This document shows, piece after piece, positions 35,227 through 49,000 of a DNA stretch of 64,000 bases. This DNA comes from Anaeramoeba flamelloides (taxonomy: Eukaryota > Metamonada > Anaeramoebidae). The notes beneath the pieces were generated by a model. It was not told the DNA's origin. It saw only the letters and a list, made by a program, of their open reading frames with translations, and ran no database searches. Made by a program: the position numbers and the translations under genes. Location: NCBI GenBank assembly GCA_027625915.1, contig JANTQA010000048.1, positions 1,178,001 through 1,242,000 of the forward strand, read 5' to 3'. Position 1 is the first letter of the stretch. Each line of letters begins with the position of its first letter.

Positions 35227-38200
35227 AAAAGCAAAAGAAGAAAATTAGTAAAAAACAAAATTGTTTATGATTGTTTAAAAAAATATGATTTTATTTGAAA
35301 TTTTATTCCTAAAGAATTAATTTATTTTGACTCAAGGATTTTTTATGGTTAAATCACTTTTTGTGGGGTGAGCTATATCGTTTGGGGGTTGTTAAAAGAT
35401 CTATTTTTCAAACTTGAAAAAAATTGTTTTAATTGTCGATTCAAATCAGTAAAATTTGAACTTACTTTTCCCTTGTATTTTGAGAATGTAAAGATTATTT
35501 TGTTTAGTTCGTTAATGAATGTGCTGAATATCAACCTCAACTCTATACTAAGGAAGTAAAATTTTTTTTTATTTTTCAATTTCAAAGACTATTTACAAAC
35601 ACGTCAACTAAATTTCCCTAATTTACTTTGAAAAATTATATTATGATCAATTCTAAACGAATAAACACACCAAGGAGTGAACCATTTTTTCATGTCTTTT
35701 CTGTTTTCTGGATTTTATTGGGAATAAAGTTGTATAACATAATTAATCTGTTACTAAGAGTTACCCATTTGTTTCTCCCTTAGAGAGTAAGGTGTATGAC
35801 TGTTGCACCACAACTTAACTTCGTAATAGATGAAAAGATGTGGATAATTTCATTTACTTGGAAAACAATATTCTCTTTTGGGATAAATCACTTGAAATAA
35901 GAACACCAGTCAGAATATCAGCTATTTGAAATTTATAGTAAAAAATTGATTTTCCAATAATTTGGAAGTTTTTTTTTTATATCTTGTTAAGAGATAAAAG
36001 TTTTTTTCTGATTTTTTAACATCTTTGGTAGTCCTTTTCAGGGAAGAAAATTGGTATTCTTTGAATCTATATTCTTTAATTATGAAGTCGATAAGCTGAA
36101 AACTAAACAGAACTACATTAACTAAAATTTAGAAATCCTTACAATTTTTTTCTTCTTAATAAGAAGAATTTAAGTTTTTATAAACTGAAAAATGAATCTT
36201 GTTCCCAAAAAAAACTATGAACTCATTTTAACCCAAAAAATTTGAATTGATTTTGAAATAGTTGGGGTTATTTCGATACTTTTTTCAAAATGAAAAAAAA
36301 AAAAAAAACCAAAAAACGATTTAAGACGTTTGACGATGCCAGAATTTTTATGATTGAAAATGTGAAAGTTTTCAAAGGGGAATGCCTGAAAATAAAGAAT
36401 AAGATCTATTTGTTTCACTAATTGGTCATATCAAGGCTTAATCAATCTAAATAATATGAGGAATGAGAAAATTTTCCAAATTGATCTCAGTATTTATAAA
36501 TCTTGATTGATACTCTTGTTGGTAAAACTATTTCGTTTAATTTAAGGCCGTTTATAACCAAGTTGGCACTCTTTTATGATTCTGATAAAAGATCTTTAAG
36601 ATAATTTATTAAAAATTTTCAAATCAGTAAAGTCATATTTACTTTGGATTTCCGAAAAATAATTGTGTTTTGAGGATTTTTTTTTGAATCATTATTTCAA
36701 GACAGAACTGGGTATTCAAGACTCGTTTAATTCCATTTAATACTAATATGTAATAACACCATTGAAAAATAAGATAATCTTTCAAGGTTTAGTGACTTTC
36801 CTTAAATTTTCACATTACTTTTGAAATTGGCTTACTACAATAAAAGATATTCTTATAGTACAGATCTTTGAGCTGGCAAATTCAAATAACAAAGATTCAA
36901 AAGTTATTCAGAGATTTCAATTCCTCAAATTCACAAATACTAAAATATTTCACTTTATCGAATTGGCAAATAAAAAAGTTAAACAAGATTTCAATTCCAA
37001 AAAATCAAATTTCTAAAAAAAAAATATATTCTTTTCTGATTTTAAATTTAGAAATACTATAATTTTGTCAATTTGAAACAAAAATTTTTTCAATTGGTAT
37101 ATACTCAATTCAATTTCGTTTATCCGATTTCTAGTTACTTTGAAACCCTTTATATTTGACAAAGTAAAAAATTTGACCATTCTCTAAAGAGAAAAATAAC
37201 TCTTTTAAGAAATCAAAATAAAAAAAATTATCAATATCTCAAAAAAAGTAAAAAATCTATAATTTGAAACCGAAAAACTGTTGTTTTCCAAATTCTATCT
37301 CTTAAAAAAATTAAATTGGAGATTGACTAAGCTTTTTAGGCACTTTCTTCTAAAAATATCCTCAATTTTTCATTGTTTATTTTTGAGAACAATTTGTATA
37401 TCACATATTTGGTTTTAATTGGTATTAGGTTGTGATAAAAATTGCTTTGATTTTTTTTTTTCAATTTTAGAAAAGTTTTTTAAGTGGTAGTGAATTGACC
37501 CTTAAGGTTTAAAATTCTGAAAGAATGGTAAACTGAGTATCTTGCTGTAGGTGTGACCAGTTGTTATTTTGATTCTTGGTTGATTGATCTTCAACTTTTA
37601 ATAAAGTTAAAAGAGTGGTTCAAAATGCAATTTTTTAATTTCTTTTTGAACAAAATCCAAAATCGGAATATATGAGTTTATAGTGAAATTGTTTGCAAAA
37701 TATTTAATAAAAAAAATTCGAGTTTAAAGGTTTTTGTTGAAATTTTTAATTTAGTCTTGGTTTTATTTGTGGCTTTATAAAAAGTTTTTTATTTATTTTC
37801 GGCAATAAAGTAAAATTGAAATGATTTTTTCAATCTAAAATACAAAAATTGGAAACTTTGAATAATTATCTTCCAATCTATTTATTTTAAACTCTTCAAT
37901 TTAGGTTTTAGAAGAAAAAAAACAAATAAATTCATTTTTTCATTATTATTAAAATCCAAAATAAGTTGTAGATCGATCACACTAGAACCAAAATCACATT
38001 TCCTCACACCTAACACAAGATAACATATTTTTCTCTATTTTAGGGTTGCAATTATTAAAATTCAAATAAAATTAGGCCAAAATTTCGGAATCGATAATAA
38101 TGAAATTGTTAATACTTACACGACCTTAATTAGTATTTGTTTTTTTTTTTTTTTCTGTAAATAAGATAACAAATATTTTCATAGTTTGATTATGAAAAAA

Positions 38201-38230
38201 AATTATTGTAAAAAAAAAGCTACAAAACTT

Positions 38231-38390
38231 TCCAAAATTTAAAAGAATAGAGTAAAATCTTTGATTTTTCTCCATTCTTTCGAATTCTGGAAAAGCTATG
38301 AACTCTGGGGACACTTTCTTTGGGTTTTCCAGAATTTAAAAGAATTGAGTAAAATCCAAGATTCCACTCAATTATTTTGAATTCTGTAAA
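38231..38390. repeat. Two adjacent hairpin modules
   Basis: 38231-38291 and 38329-38390 each run from a CCAGAATTTAAAAGAAT-like arm to its inverse TTGAATTCTGG, with an AGTAAAATC/GATTTTTCT centre. Other copies: 3217, 13220, 13338, 23418 and 32213. Confidence 0.8.
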
Positions 38391-39060
38391 ATTGTAGTTA
38401 GATTTTCTCGAGTGTTCTATTTATTGTTAATATCAATAGAGTTTACAAATTAAACACAAAGTATATATAAATGTTATGTACTTCAAACACACACCTGTTA
38501 GATTTTTTTTTAATTTCAAAAATTATATAATTATATATATTATTAATTTCATAATAAATGAAATAATATTTTCATTCAATTTTCCACAAAAATATTTTTT
38601 AAATCATTGAACATATCAAATTTTTAATTCGTAAAATCAGTTTAAATTATGAATTTCCTTCTTTTAGAATTGGGAACTTGATTGATTTTTATCATTCTCG
38701 GGATATTTTTTTTTGGAAAGCTGAATGAAAATTTTGATCCATTTATTTTGCAATTAACAGTAGACCTATTTTGCACTCTACAATACTCTAGGGCACTTGG
38801 CGGCCACTTCAGTTGTTTTTTTTTTTTTTTTTTTTATTTTTGAAATCAAAATAAAATTTAAGAAATTCATTTTTTATTTCAAAAATTAAAAAAAAAAACT
38901 AGGAATTAAATAGCACTTCTGTTCACTTTCGTAAAGTTTCACGGAATTTGAAAGAGAAAAATAAAATCTAGGATTTAATGAAGTCCTTATAATTTCCCAA
39001 AAACTGGGGGTGGGGAATAATTGCCGCACGTATTTTTTTAACTCTATTTCAGTTTTACTA

Positions 39061-39763
39061 AACTATTTTTCAAACAAAAGGGCACACCTCTCAAATCGTC
39101 AATACCTTCGGCTTTGATTGTTAATAAGATAATTACTTATTGGTGATTTTCATTTTAATTATTCTTTTTTTCATTTTTTGCTTTTTTTATTTTTGGAAAT
39201 TGAACAGTTGGAAAATGAAAAAGCAAGATCAGAAGAAACCAATTTGGAAATAATCTACCAGTGTATAAATGGAAACAGTTTAAGTTTGATTTCGAATCAA
39301 GATAGAAATAGGAATTAAGAAAGACCATTATTGGATTGATGCATGGAACAAAGAAAAGAGAAATAAATAAAAAACATTCCAACAAAATACCCAGATGAAT
39401 TGCAACTTTATATTGAAAATGAGACTTTAAAGAACAAAAGTTTGACGTGTAAAGAATTATCAATAAAATGTGGAGAACTTTTTCCCAATTCGCCTTGTTC
39501 AAAGGTTTTTATTGGGTTTTATAATTTTTTTCATTACAATTTACAAAACGAGATTTCTCATTTCAAATAAAAGGGCACACCAATTTTTAAAATATTGAAT
39601 TTTAATTTTTTATTGTTTTGTTTTAATGAGTTTTAAAGATCCATTTGAGTGTTTTTTTATGTTTTAAAGCGTTTCTTATCTTTTAGAATGATACTACAAT
39701 TAATTTGATTCATTTATGAATAATTCTTGAAATTTTTTGTGCCCTTTTATTTGAAAAAGAGTT
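39061..39763 (+). mobile_element. 0.7 kb TIR DNA element (TA target site), copy 2
   Basis: Flanked by TA (39059-39060 and 39764-39765). Starts AACTATTTTTCAAAC...GGGCAC and ends GTGCCC...GAAAAAGAGTT. It is the inverted counterpart of 7563-8263, almost the same length. On the plus strand an open stretch reads PDELQLYIENETLKN and LSIKCGELFPNSP, resembling a shortened helix-turn-helix part of a transposase (inference). Confidence 0.8.
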
Positions 39764-41729
39764 TAGATGAGTGAAGCATTTTCAAAATTATTAATTATTA
39801 TCTATGAAATAAAATATCTTCAAGTTGAATATAACTATTTTTTCATCAATACGTTTATTTGTTATTTTTTATCACTCCAAACACCTTTTTTGATGAATAG
39901 GGAATTTTAAAAGATGGTTGTTATACTAACAGCAATAAATATCATAGCCTCAAGAATTTGAAATTCTGGAATTGTGAGTATATTTCAAACAAACTTTATT
40001 ATAAATGGTGAAGTGTTCATATAGTATTATTTTTATCTAACTTGTTTTTTTTTTTTTTTTTCAATTTAGTTTTTTCAAACTAGTAAGCTATTTAATTAGG
40101 CTTGATATAAAAGTGATTTATCAACTTTCGGTAAATGTATTCCCATTTTCATTGGATTCATTAATTACAATCAATTTTAAGATAAAATATCAGTTCCCCT
40201 TTCTTAGGTTTTTTTTTTTTTTTTTAGATTTAAAAGTTGAGTCATAACAGCTAAAAATATTTATTTGAAATGGAAAAAAATGTTCTTAATGATTATTAGC
40301 ACCTAATATGAATCAAAAAGGAAATAAGATGTGATTTACGATTGATCTCAAAAATTAATAATTAAAAATGGTGCCTTTTTTGTAAAAAATCTGCCATGGG
40401 GTGATATTCAATTTCCAATTTAAAGGGTTATGGATTATAATTTTGAAAAAAATTTGGTTAGTTTCGAACAGTCGATTATTGATGATTTTTGAGATTTTTT
40501 TATCATTTTTTTCATTTAACAAGAGAGTTGCTTTTAATCTAGAGAATGTTGTGAAATCTTAACTTTGATAAATATAAACAGTGACAAAATAACCACAAAT
40601 GATATAAAATCGAATTAAATTAATTTTATAGTTAAATAAAATAATTTGTTTAAATTGAAGAAATTCAATCCTTTGGAAATTTAAAATAAGAAACAAGAGT
40701 ATTTTTTTAGTTAAATTTTAGATTTTTTGAAATTGAGAATTCTCAAAGACTTTTTTTTGTTAAATTGAATTTTTTTTCAATGAGATTCTATGTTATTTTA
40801 TTTTTTTTCTTTGTTCTTTCATTTTTTTTTTTTTTTTTTCAATCAAAATAATGGGAATTTTGACAATTTTCTTTTTATTTTTAAGTGGCCCCTTAAATCT
40901 AGAGCACATTCACGTTAAATCTCGATTACTTTAAAAATAATTTAGAAAATTTTTAAAATTATTTAAAGTTTTTTGTAATGATTATTTAGTGATTTCTGAT
41001 ATTTGATAATAAATATAGAATTTTAAATTAAATATTTTTGAAAAAATACAAGAAAAATAAATCAAATAACCAATCCTTGGAATTTTGTAAAAATATATTA
41101 TTTATTTTTTTTCTTAAAAATATTTATTAAAATTCTTGAGATTCAAATAGATAAAGTTATATTTTTTTCAACTATTTGCTGTAGAAAAAACGGAGATTAG
41201 CTAAATAAGTTCATTTTTTTTTTAAAATATTATATTTGTTAATTAGAAATTAATTTGATTTTATAGAAAATATTTAAATAATTATAATATAAAAGCAAAT
41301 ATTATTAATACTTTTTTTGTCTATGAATTATCAATAACTCATTAAAATAATAAATATATATTTAATAATTCTTAATTAAAAATAAACAAACTGGGGGTAT
41401 TTATTTAAGGTATAAGCCGAATTCCATGTGTTTTATCAAATTCTTTTTCATGAAAGAATTTAATTAAATGTTTTTTTTTTTGTTTTTCCCAGATTTTTTT
41501 GTTGATGAAAAGGAAAAAAGTGATTCTAAATATGTACTTTGAACAAACAATTTATATTTTTTTCAAGTTTATAATAATTTTTGGATTTTTTTTTGAAAAT
41601 AAGTTGATTATTGAAAATTTATTGTAAAACTTGGTGATTTATTTTTATAGTGTATTGTTGCATATTCATTATATAGAAAATAAGATTTCTGTTTTTATTC
41701 AAAACAATCTTTTTTTTATTATCATTATT

Positions 41730-42640
41730 ATTATTGAAGAAGTGTAAATTACACTCTAATTAAGCTTATATTTAAATTTCATTTCAGAAATTTAATTGTA
41801 AAATTATAGATTTCATGATTATTAATTAATAAAAATAATTTTAAGCTCTAACAACTTAAAATTATTACTTTAAAATTTAATTCTTTTAATTTATTCAGAA
41901 AAATAAATCTATCATTTTTATACGAAAGACATAAACATAAAAAATGATCAATATTTTCTATTATTTCTTTCTGTTAATATTTTAAACATAAAGGACAAAA
42001 TCTGTTTGAAATTTTATTTAATTACATAATAATATCTATTTAGACAGTTAATGAATGTTCTGAATTTTAGAATGGTTGAAATTGATTGATAACTTTTATA
42101 TTTTTGAGTTTGAAATAAATGGTTTTGATAATTTATTATTTTGAATTATTTCTGTGGGGTGTTGTCAAGTGCCGTCAAGTACCTAGGTTTGTTTTAATTT
42201 TTGAAATGAAAAGAAAATTAAATATATTTTCTTTACATTTCAAAAAGTAAAAAAAAAAACCTAACAGTGGTTTTCTTGAGGTTTTCTGTTTCATTTGTTA
42301 AATCTATCGATTTTCGTTGGTTTTTTGAGATTTCTATTTATTTGTGAAGTGTTCTAGGTTTTTTTGATGTTTTCTATTTTATTTCTATAGTGTTTTAGGT
42401 TTTTTTAAATTCTATTAACTTCAGAAATAAAAAGAAAAGTTATTAAAATTTTCTTTTTATTTCTCAAATTAAAAAAAAAATAATGAAAATCTATCGATTT
42501 TCCAAATAAACAGAAAACTCAGTAAAATCTAATTGTAGTTTTTTTTTAATTTAAAAAATAAACCGAAAATTTCTTAAATTTTCTTTTTATTTCTCAAATT
42601 AAAAAAAAAACCTAACGACTTTCCAGATATTGGAATTCAA
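41730..42640 (+). repeat. Rep-A copy, longest uninterrupted
   Basis: Begins ATTATTGAAGAAGTGTAAA with the palindrome AGTGTAAATTACACT. Internal blocks TTTAAACATAAAGGACAAAA and ATATCTATTTAGACAGTTAA match the inverted copy at 23150-23990. It continues into a GTGCCGTCAAGTACC block and the foldback repeat. No coding region recognised. Confidence 0.7.
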
Positions 42641-43910
42641 TAATTCATTATATGTTTATTTATAAATTTCTTTTTTCAATTCAATTAAATCATTTGAACA
42701 TTAATTGGTTTTATTGCTTGCTCCTTGATTAAATTTTATTAATTTTTCCAAATATGGAAAAATATATATTTTTTTTTTGAATAATTTAAAAACTATTTGG
42801 ATTTTGAAGTTTTCGAAAAAACTGAAAATTTTAAAAAAATTTTTTTTAATAATAATTCATTTCAAAAAATAGCTTTAAAAGTAAAGAATATATTATAGTA
42901 CTCAGATTTTTATTGGGTTTTTTAATTTTAACATAGGTGTTAATATATTTTTTTTTTGGAAATTGCTATTTAATTTGGTAGAATATAATTACAAAGGTTA
43001 CGAGATCCTTTAGAATTGATGTTCCAAAAGGGATTTTTCAGATACATCACAAATAGTTTATTTTATATTTTGGTTAAATTAATTGACATCGTTGATTTAA
43101 AGAATGAAAATAAATTACAGTTATCAAAATAACACGTGCATAAAGACTATATTCCGTGTTTCAAAATATTATGCTGCTTTTTTTTTTTTCTTATACCAAG
43201 ATAACACCAAATCTACTAACAAATAGTGGACCTTAGTTCAAATCAATTTTGAAAGTAAAGGTTTGGTTATTTTCAGTAAAATTTAAATTATTCAAGCAAA
43301 TAATTGAAATTTTTCCATAATATTCTCGGGTTTTTTTGTAATTTTTTGTTTTTTTGGTTAAAAATATTTTTCTCAAAAATTTTCTCTATTTTTTGAGATA
43401 AATGTTGCAATTTGATCCTTCATTTTTCGAATATATTTATAAATAATAGACTTTAAGAAATCAGCACTATATTTAATTATGGTTTATTATCAGTTTCTTT
43501 GATTGGTTAATGTGTAGATTTTCTATAACAAAAAAAAAACACACTTTTTATTTTGAAACACGCATTAAATTTTTTTGCACGCTTTATTTTGGCTACAGTT
43601 TTTTTCAAAAATATGGGTTTCTTTAGTTTTATTTTTTGTATTGTTCTATTGTAAATACCTGATCCCCACTATGAAGTAGTGGAGAGTCACGTTGATTTAT
43701 GGAGAAATTAATCAATTTCACTGAGTTATTAGCACTTTTGTATAAATAGAAGACCCTAATTAAATAACTAATATGATAAATATCTTCTTAGCTGCATTTT
43801 TTAAGGGTTGGCTACTGAGGTTTTAAAGAAGAACTAAAAAAGGTGAAAAAATCTAAAAAAAAGGCAATTTTTTGGATAAAAAAAAATTATGTTCATTCTT
43901 TAAATAAGGT

Positions 43911-43991
43911 ATGTCAAGAACTTTAACCAACATAGAAAAGAAACTATTTGTCGTGTATCTGAATAATCCCATTTGGGATATCCGTCCCTAA
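43911..43991 (+). CDS. Short reading frame of 26 codons, possibly a gene relic (tentative)
   Basis: ATG to TAA encoding MSRTLTNIEKKLFVVYLNN and a few more residues. The composition is more protein-like than the surroundings, but it has no match I recognise, and GTATGT just before it could equally be a splice donor. No neighbouring exon seen. Confidence 0.2.
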   Translation: MSRTLTNIEKKLFVVYLNNPIWDIRP

Positions 43992-44330
43992 AATCACAAT
44001 CTTTAAAAAGATCTTGAAGGAAGTATTTTTTCGCAATTTATATTAGTTTATTTTTTGAGAATACAACAATAAACAGTTTTACGTCTCCTGAAAAAATCTA
44101 TTAGGTTCAAACACTTGTAAACCTGAATTTTAGAAATTTCAATTCAAAAACTTTTCATTTTTTTTTCTTGAACAAGCTAAAATTATTAATTTACAGATGA
44201 GTTTTGGAGGAATTTTGAAGATTTATTTTAATTCTTGAGAATGTAATTTTTTTGGAAAGGTGAAGGAAAATTTTGATCGTTTTATTTTCCAATTAACAAT
44301 ATTGTTTAGTTTGGTTTTTTTAATTGTGTA

Positions 44331-44822
44331 AAGTAGTGAAAAAAATACCTGACCTGGATTTTTCATTGTGAATATTAAGACAATTTTTAGTGTAATTTCT
44401 TTTATTTAAAATCAAATCCTTTTTTTATAAAAATCAAAATTTTAAAATTAATCCTCGCCCCCTTATTAGAATGATGATTAAGGAAAATTCACTTGATCAA
44501 AATAATATTCAATCAATCAAAAAAGAAGAATATAAATTATCCTTTACCAAATTCAAAGTAAACCTCTATAGAACTCCTATTGTTTTTCAAAAAAGATTGA
44601 TCTACTTTGGTTATCAAACAATTACTCAAGTGTTCTATAGACACACCCTACTTTAAGGTACTTTAGGTAGGTTTATTGCTCAGGATCATAAAAAATTTGG
44701 TTCTTTCCAAAAAGGATTTGATTTTGGTTATTTGAAATTCCATTATCAATTTTCCTGATATCCGTAATCAAAAATCTTGTTCAACTATTTTTATGACTAG
44801 TATTTTTTTCGATAATATAACA
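44331..44822 (+). repeat. 0.5 kb dispersed repeat, copy 2
   Basis: Direct-orientation partner of 17808-18315, collinear over the full stretch with scattered substitutions and small gaps. A 60-codon open stretch inside it is not conserved as a frame in the other copy, so coding is unlikely. Confidence 0.75.
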
Positions 44823-46011
44823 GTATTTAATAAAATATAGATATGGAAATCGATTGGAAGAATTCATTTTTTAACATCCTAAAAAATCCAGATTTTTGTT
44901 TTCAAAATAACCAGCCCATACAAGAGTAAGTATAATTTGTTTCAAAATGTAAAGACCTATTTCTATTTTCTATAAGACCTAAAGCCTAAATGATCAAAGA
45001 AAACTGACAGCAAATCATTAGTAAATATGGTATTGATTTCTTAAGTCTTCTTCTTAAAAAAGAAATTCTAAAAATGAGGAATGAAACGCATAATTTTTTC
45101 TTAATTTTGCTTCAATTTTTAGTGAAACGTTTTCGTTTCAAATTAAAGTAAAAAAATTAAAAAAAATTAGAAACAATTCATAATTTCTCAACTTTTTACT
45201 TTTTTAATTAATATTTCACTGAAAACTTCTCGTATTTTACCTTCAAAATCGATTTGGACTTAGGTATTATTTTGGTTGAGGAAAGAAAGAAAAAAAAAAG
45301 GAATTTTTTGTTGAAACCCGGATTTTGTATTCTAAAAACAAGTATTTTTGACCTTTTGAATACTAAAAAAAGAAACTTTTTTTAATTATATTACTCTCTT
45401 AAATTGATATTCAACTAACAAATGATTTTTAAAACATCACATGAGTTTTCTTTTTATTTCGAAGTAATTTGGAAATCTCTTTTACACTAACCCTTTACTT
45501 TTGATTTTCATCTCGATAAAAATTGTAGCAAACAAGAATAATTTTCATTCGCATTTCAAGAAAAGTGCTCAGAATTCTTCCCTAAGAATTCTAAGTAACT
45601 TTTGTGAATTGTTGCTGAATTTTATTTGCCTTTGTATAAAAAATACTTTTTCTAATTCCAACTTTCTCACTATTTTTTAAGAAACTCACCTAATGAAAAA
45701 AGTTTTAGATTTATTCGGAATTGAGTGGGGTTCACCTTTTGGAAAATACTCCCAACTTCATGTTTTTTTTTATGTGTTGTTTCTTGAAAAAGAAAAGATT
45801 TTTGATCATCAATTCAAAATTGATATTATTGGAAAAACAAAGGAAAACAAAACATAGGAAATTTTGAAAAAACTGAATTGCGTAAATAAAAAAAAACAAT
45901 TGAAAGTGATTTTTTGTTTCATTTTTTCCTCTTCCATTTTGCCTTTTTAATAGTTTTGATTATTTTGTCTCAATTACAATTTAAGTCAACTACCGAACAA
46001 CAAATTTAATA

Positions 46012-49000
46012 ATGGAACAATTGAGTTTCGTCAAGGTAGATGTTGGAAAAGAAGAACCATTACGTTTAGATCTCCCCAATTATGGCACGATCTTAGTGGA
46101 CGAAGTGATTGAACTGATTCAAGACAAGATGAATAGAGTCAGTGACAAGAATATTTACATTGCCAATATAAAAAACAGGAAAGGAATTTTACTTTCTCCG
46201 ATTGAAAGATTTTCAATGTTAATCAATTCTGGAGAAACGATTTTCACACTTCCACAAACCAACAGCCATACAAATAAGGAAAAAGAAATGAGTAATATAA
46301 TAAGTGATCACGACTACCAAGATTCTGGTGTTGAACATTTTTTAGATGAGTTACTTTCGAGCAGTGAAAGTAATTCAAACGAAACAAGTTCAAGTGAAAG
46401 CGAAAGCCAAAATTCAAGTACAAACGAAGGTAACAGGAAGAACAATAGTGGCAGTAATAGTAACAGTAATAGTGAAAGTTCAAGTGATAGTGATGTGAGT
46501 ACAAATAAAAGTACAAGCAAAAGTTCAAGCGAAAGCGAAAGCCAAAATTCAAGTACAAACGAAAGTAGCATGAAGAACAATAGTGAAAGTAAAAGTTCAA
46601 GTGAAAGCGAAAGCCAAAATTCAAGTACAAACGAAAGTAACAGGAAGAGCAATAGTGGCAGTAATAGTAACAGTAATAGTGAAAGTTCAAGTGAAAGTGA
46701 AGTGAGTATAAATAAAAGTCCAAGTGAAAGTTCAAGTGAAAGCGAAATCCAAAATCCAAGTTCAAGTAAAAGTAGCATGAAGAACAATAGTGAAAGTTCA
46801 AGTGAAAGTGAAATTGAATTTATTTTAACAGATAGTGTTAATTTGAGAGACATCAAAAATATCAAAGATAAGAAAATACCAAATAATTTTGCAAATAATT
46901 CAAACATTTCTAATATGGAAAACCAACCAAAGAAAAATATTTTAAAGTTATCTCTTATTGACTCAGACTTATCAAAATATAATTTTGATGAGTGCATTTC
47001 TGATTCTAGTGTTGAACAACATTCAGAAAATGAAAGCTCTGAAATGGATATTTGGTATTACAATGATACCGATGAACCATCCAAAATTTCTGATTCAAAA
47101 AAGCATTTGGAAAATAGCAAAAATTTCCTTTCTGATCCAAATAGTCCAAAAAAGAAAGAATCGTTGAGTATTAGGTCTGAAAACGATTCAGGATCTGAGT
47201 CCAGCGAAACAAGAAATATTTCAACAAAATCTAAAAATCAAAATTCAAGTTTTTTGAATATTAATGTTAAGAATAAAACAAATAGTGGCGGGGAATTTGG
47301 CAATGAGCCAAGTTCTTTATCAAGTTTAGAAGAACCCTTAAGCTCTTTTGATTCAATTTCAGAACCTGAACTAGAATCAACAACCAAAACAGAAACAAAA
47401 ACACCAACAAAAGCAAAAGCACCAACAAAAACAAAAACACCAACAAAAATAAAAACAAAAATAAAAACAAAAACAAAAATAAAAACAGAAACAAAAACAA
47501 AAATGGGCCACAAGTCAAAAGGGAATTTCCAAACGAAAAATCCAAAAAGAACAATCAACAGTCATCGCAAAAATCTTTTTTATGGAAATTTACAAATCAA
47601 AAAAGACGAATATAGCAAAAGAAAAATTAAAATCCATTTTGAAAATAATTATCTCAATATCGATCCGATTGAAAAAAAGAATTTAAAAATTAGATTAAAT
47701 TCCAAAACATGTCATTTTAGTAAAAGTGAAAAAAATGTAATTAGAATTCAATATAAAAAGAAACAAATATCAATTAAACTTGAAAATTCAAAGACATTTA
47801 AAGAATTTGAAAAAATCACCAAGCAAAAATTATTAAAATTAAATAAAATAAACAAAAACCAAGAATTTCAAATCAATTTATTAAATAAAAACAAAGAAAT
47901 TGTTAAATCTTCGTTAATTCAAATTATTGAACAAAAAAATATCCAAATAATAAATGAAAACAATATAAAAATATGTGAAAAATTAAAAAATATTCATTTT
48001 TATGAAAAAAAGAAACCAATTCTATTCAAAATTAGAAATCATTCTTTTTTAATTGAATTCCAAAGTCAATCCAAATTAAAAGAATTTAGTTTATTATTAA
48101 AAAATAGCAATAACCATAATAACCATAATAATAATAACCATAATAATAATAATAACCAGAATAATAATAATAAAAAAAATAAAGAAATTATTGATAAAAA
48201 TAATAAAGATAAAAAAAAAGATAAAGGATTAAAAAAATTTCAAATTTTCATTTTGGATGAAAAATTAAAAAAACAAACAACAAAAAATTCAATAATTTAT
48301 TTTTCAAATAAAAAAATAAATCTAAAAAATTTTAATGGTAAATCTTTTTCAGTGTCAATAGATAGTGTGTCTTATTTAAATAACAAAAAATCTGAAAAAA
48401 CTGGTCAACTTTATTTAATTAATAATAATCAAAAATATTTTATAGAATTCCTTTCCAAAAAAAAAAAAACGGAATTCCAGTCAATTTATTTCAAAGAAAC
48501 TTTAAATTTTAAAAGAAAAATATTCCATATAAAACATTATAATAATAAATATCAATTTATTGAAAATGGGATAATAATTCGTTTTAAAAATGATTTATTT
48601 ATTACTTTACAATCACAAATTTTAATAAAAAATTTTTCACAAATTAATGAAAAGGTTGATCAAAAATACCAAAATGTTTCCAAAGTTGTTATTGAAAAAA
48701 ACACTTTTAGATTTAAATTTAAATCGACTGATATTCGAAAAGAATTTTCCAAATTATTTTTAAAAATGTTTAATAACAAGAATAATAGATCAACAAAAAT
48801 AATATCCCCAACGGAATCATTGACAAAGATGCGTGTTAATAATTATTATAATAATGATAATAATGTGAAGGTGGGTAGCAGTAAGAAGAAAAAGAAGAAG
48901 AAGAAGAAGAAGAATAATGAGAAGAGTGGCAATGAACAAAAAATAAAAATATATATGAATATAGTAGATAAATGCCAAACATTAATTAGCAAGGGAAGGA

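Larger units (their letters stand above)
35227..46011. other. 10.8 kb repeat-rich spacer
   Basis: No confident gene. Contains hairpin modules (38231-38390), an inverted TIR element (39061-39763), a full Rep-A copy (41730-42640), a 0.5 kb repeat copy (44331-44822) and a tentative 26-codon reading frame (43911). Bases 35368-35585 are open on both strands and 35791-35880 read as a short peptide; neither has a recognisable motif. Confidence 0.6.

Noticed and set aside
35791-35880. Short peptide-like frame (includes MTVAPQLNFVIDEKMWI)
   Set aside because: The preceding AG is CTTAG rather than the ATAG form seen in all placed introns, there are no neighbouring exons, and part of it is the shared 25 bp word.
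44471-44656. 60-codon frame starting MMIKENSLDQ
   Set aside because: It lies within the 0.5 kb repeat, and the other copy does not keep the frame.
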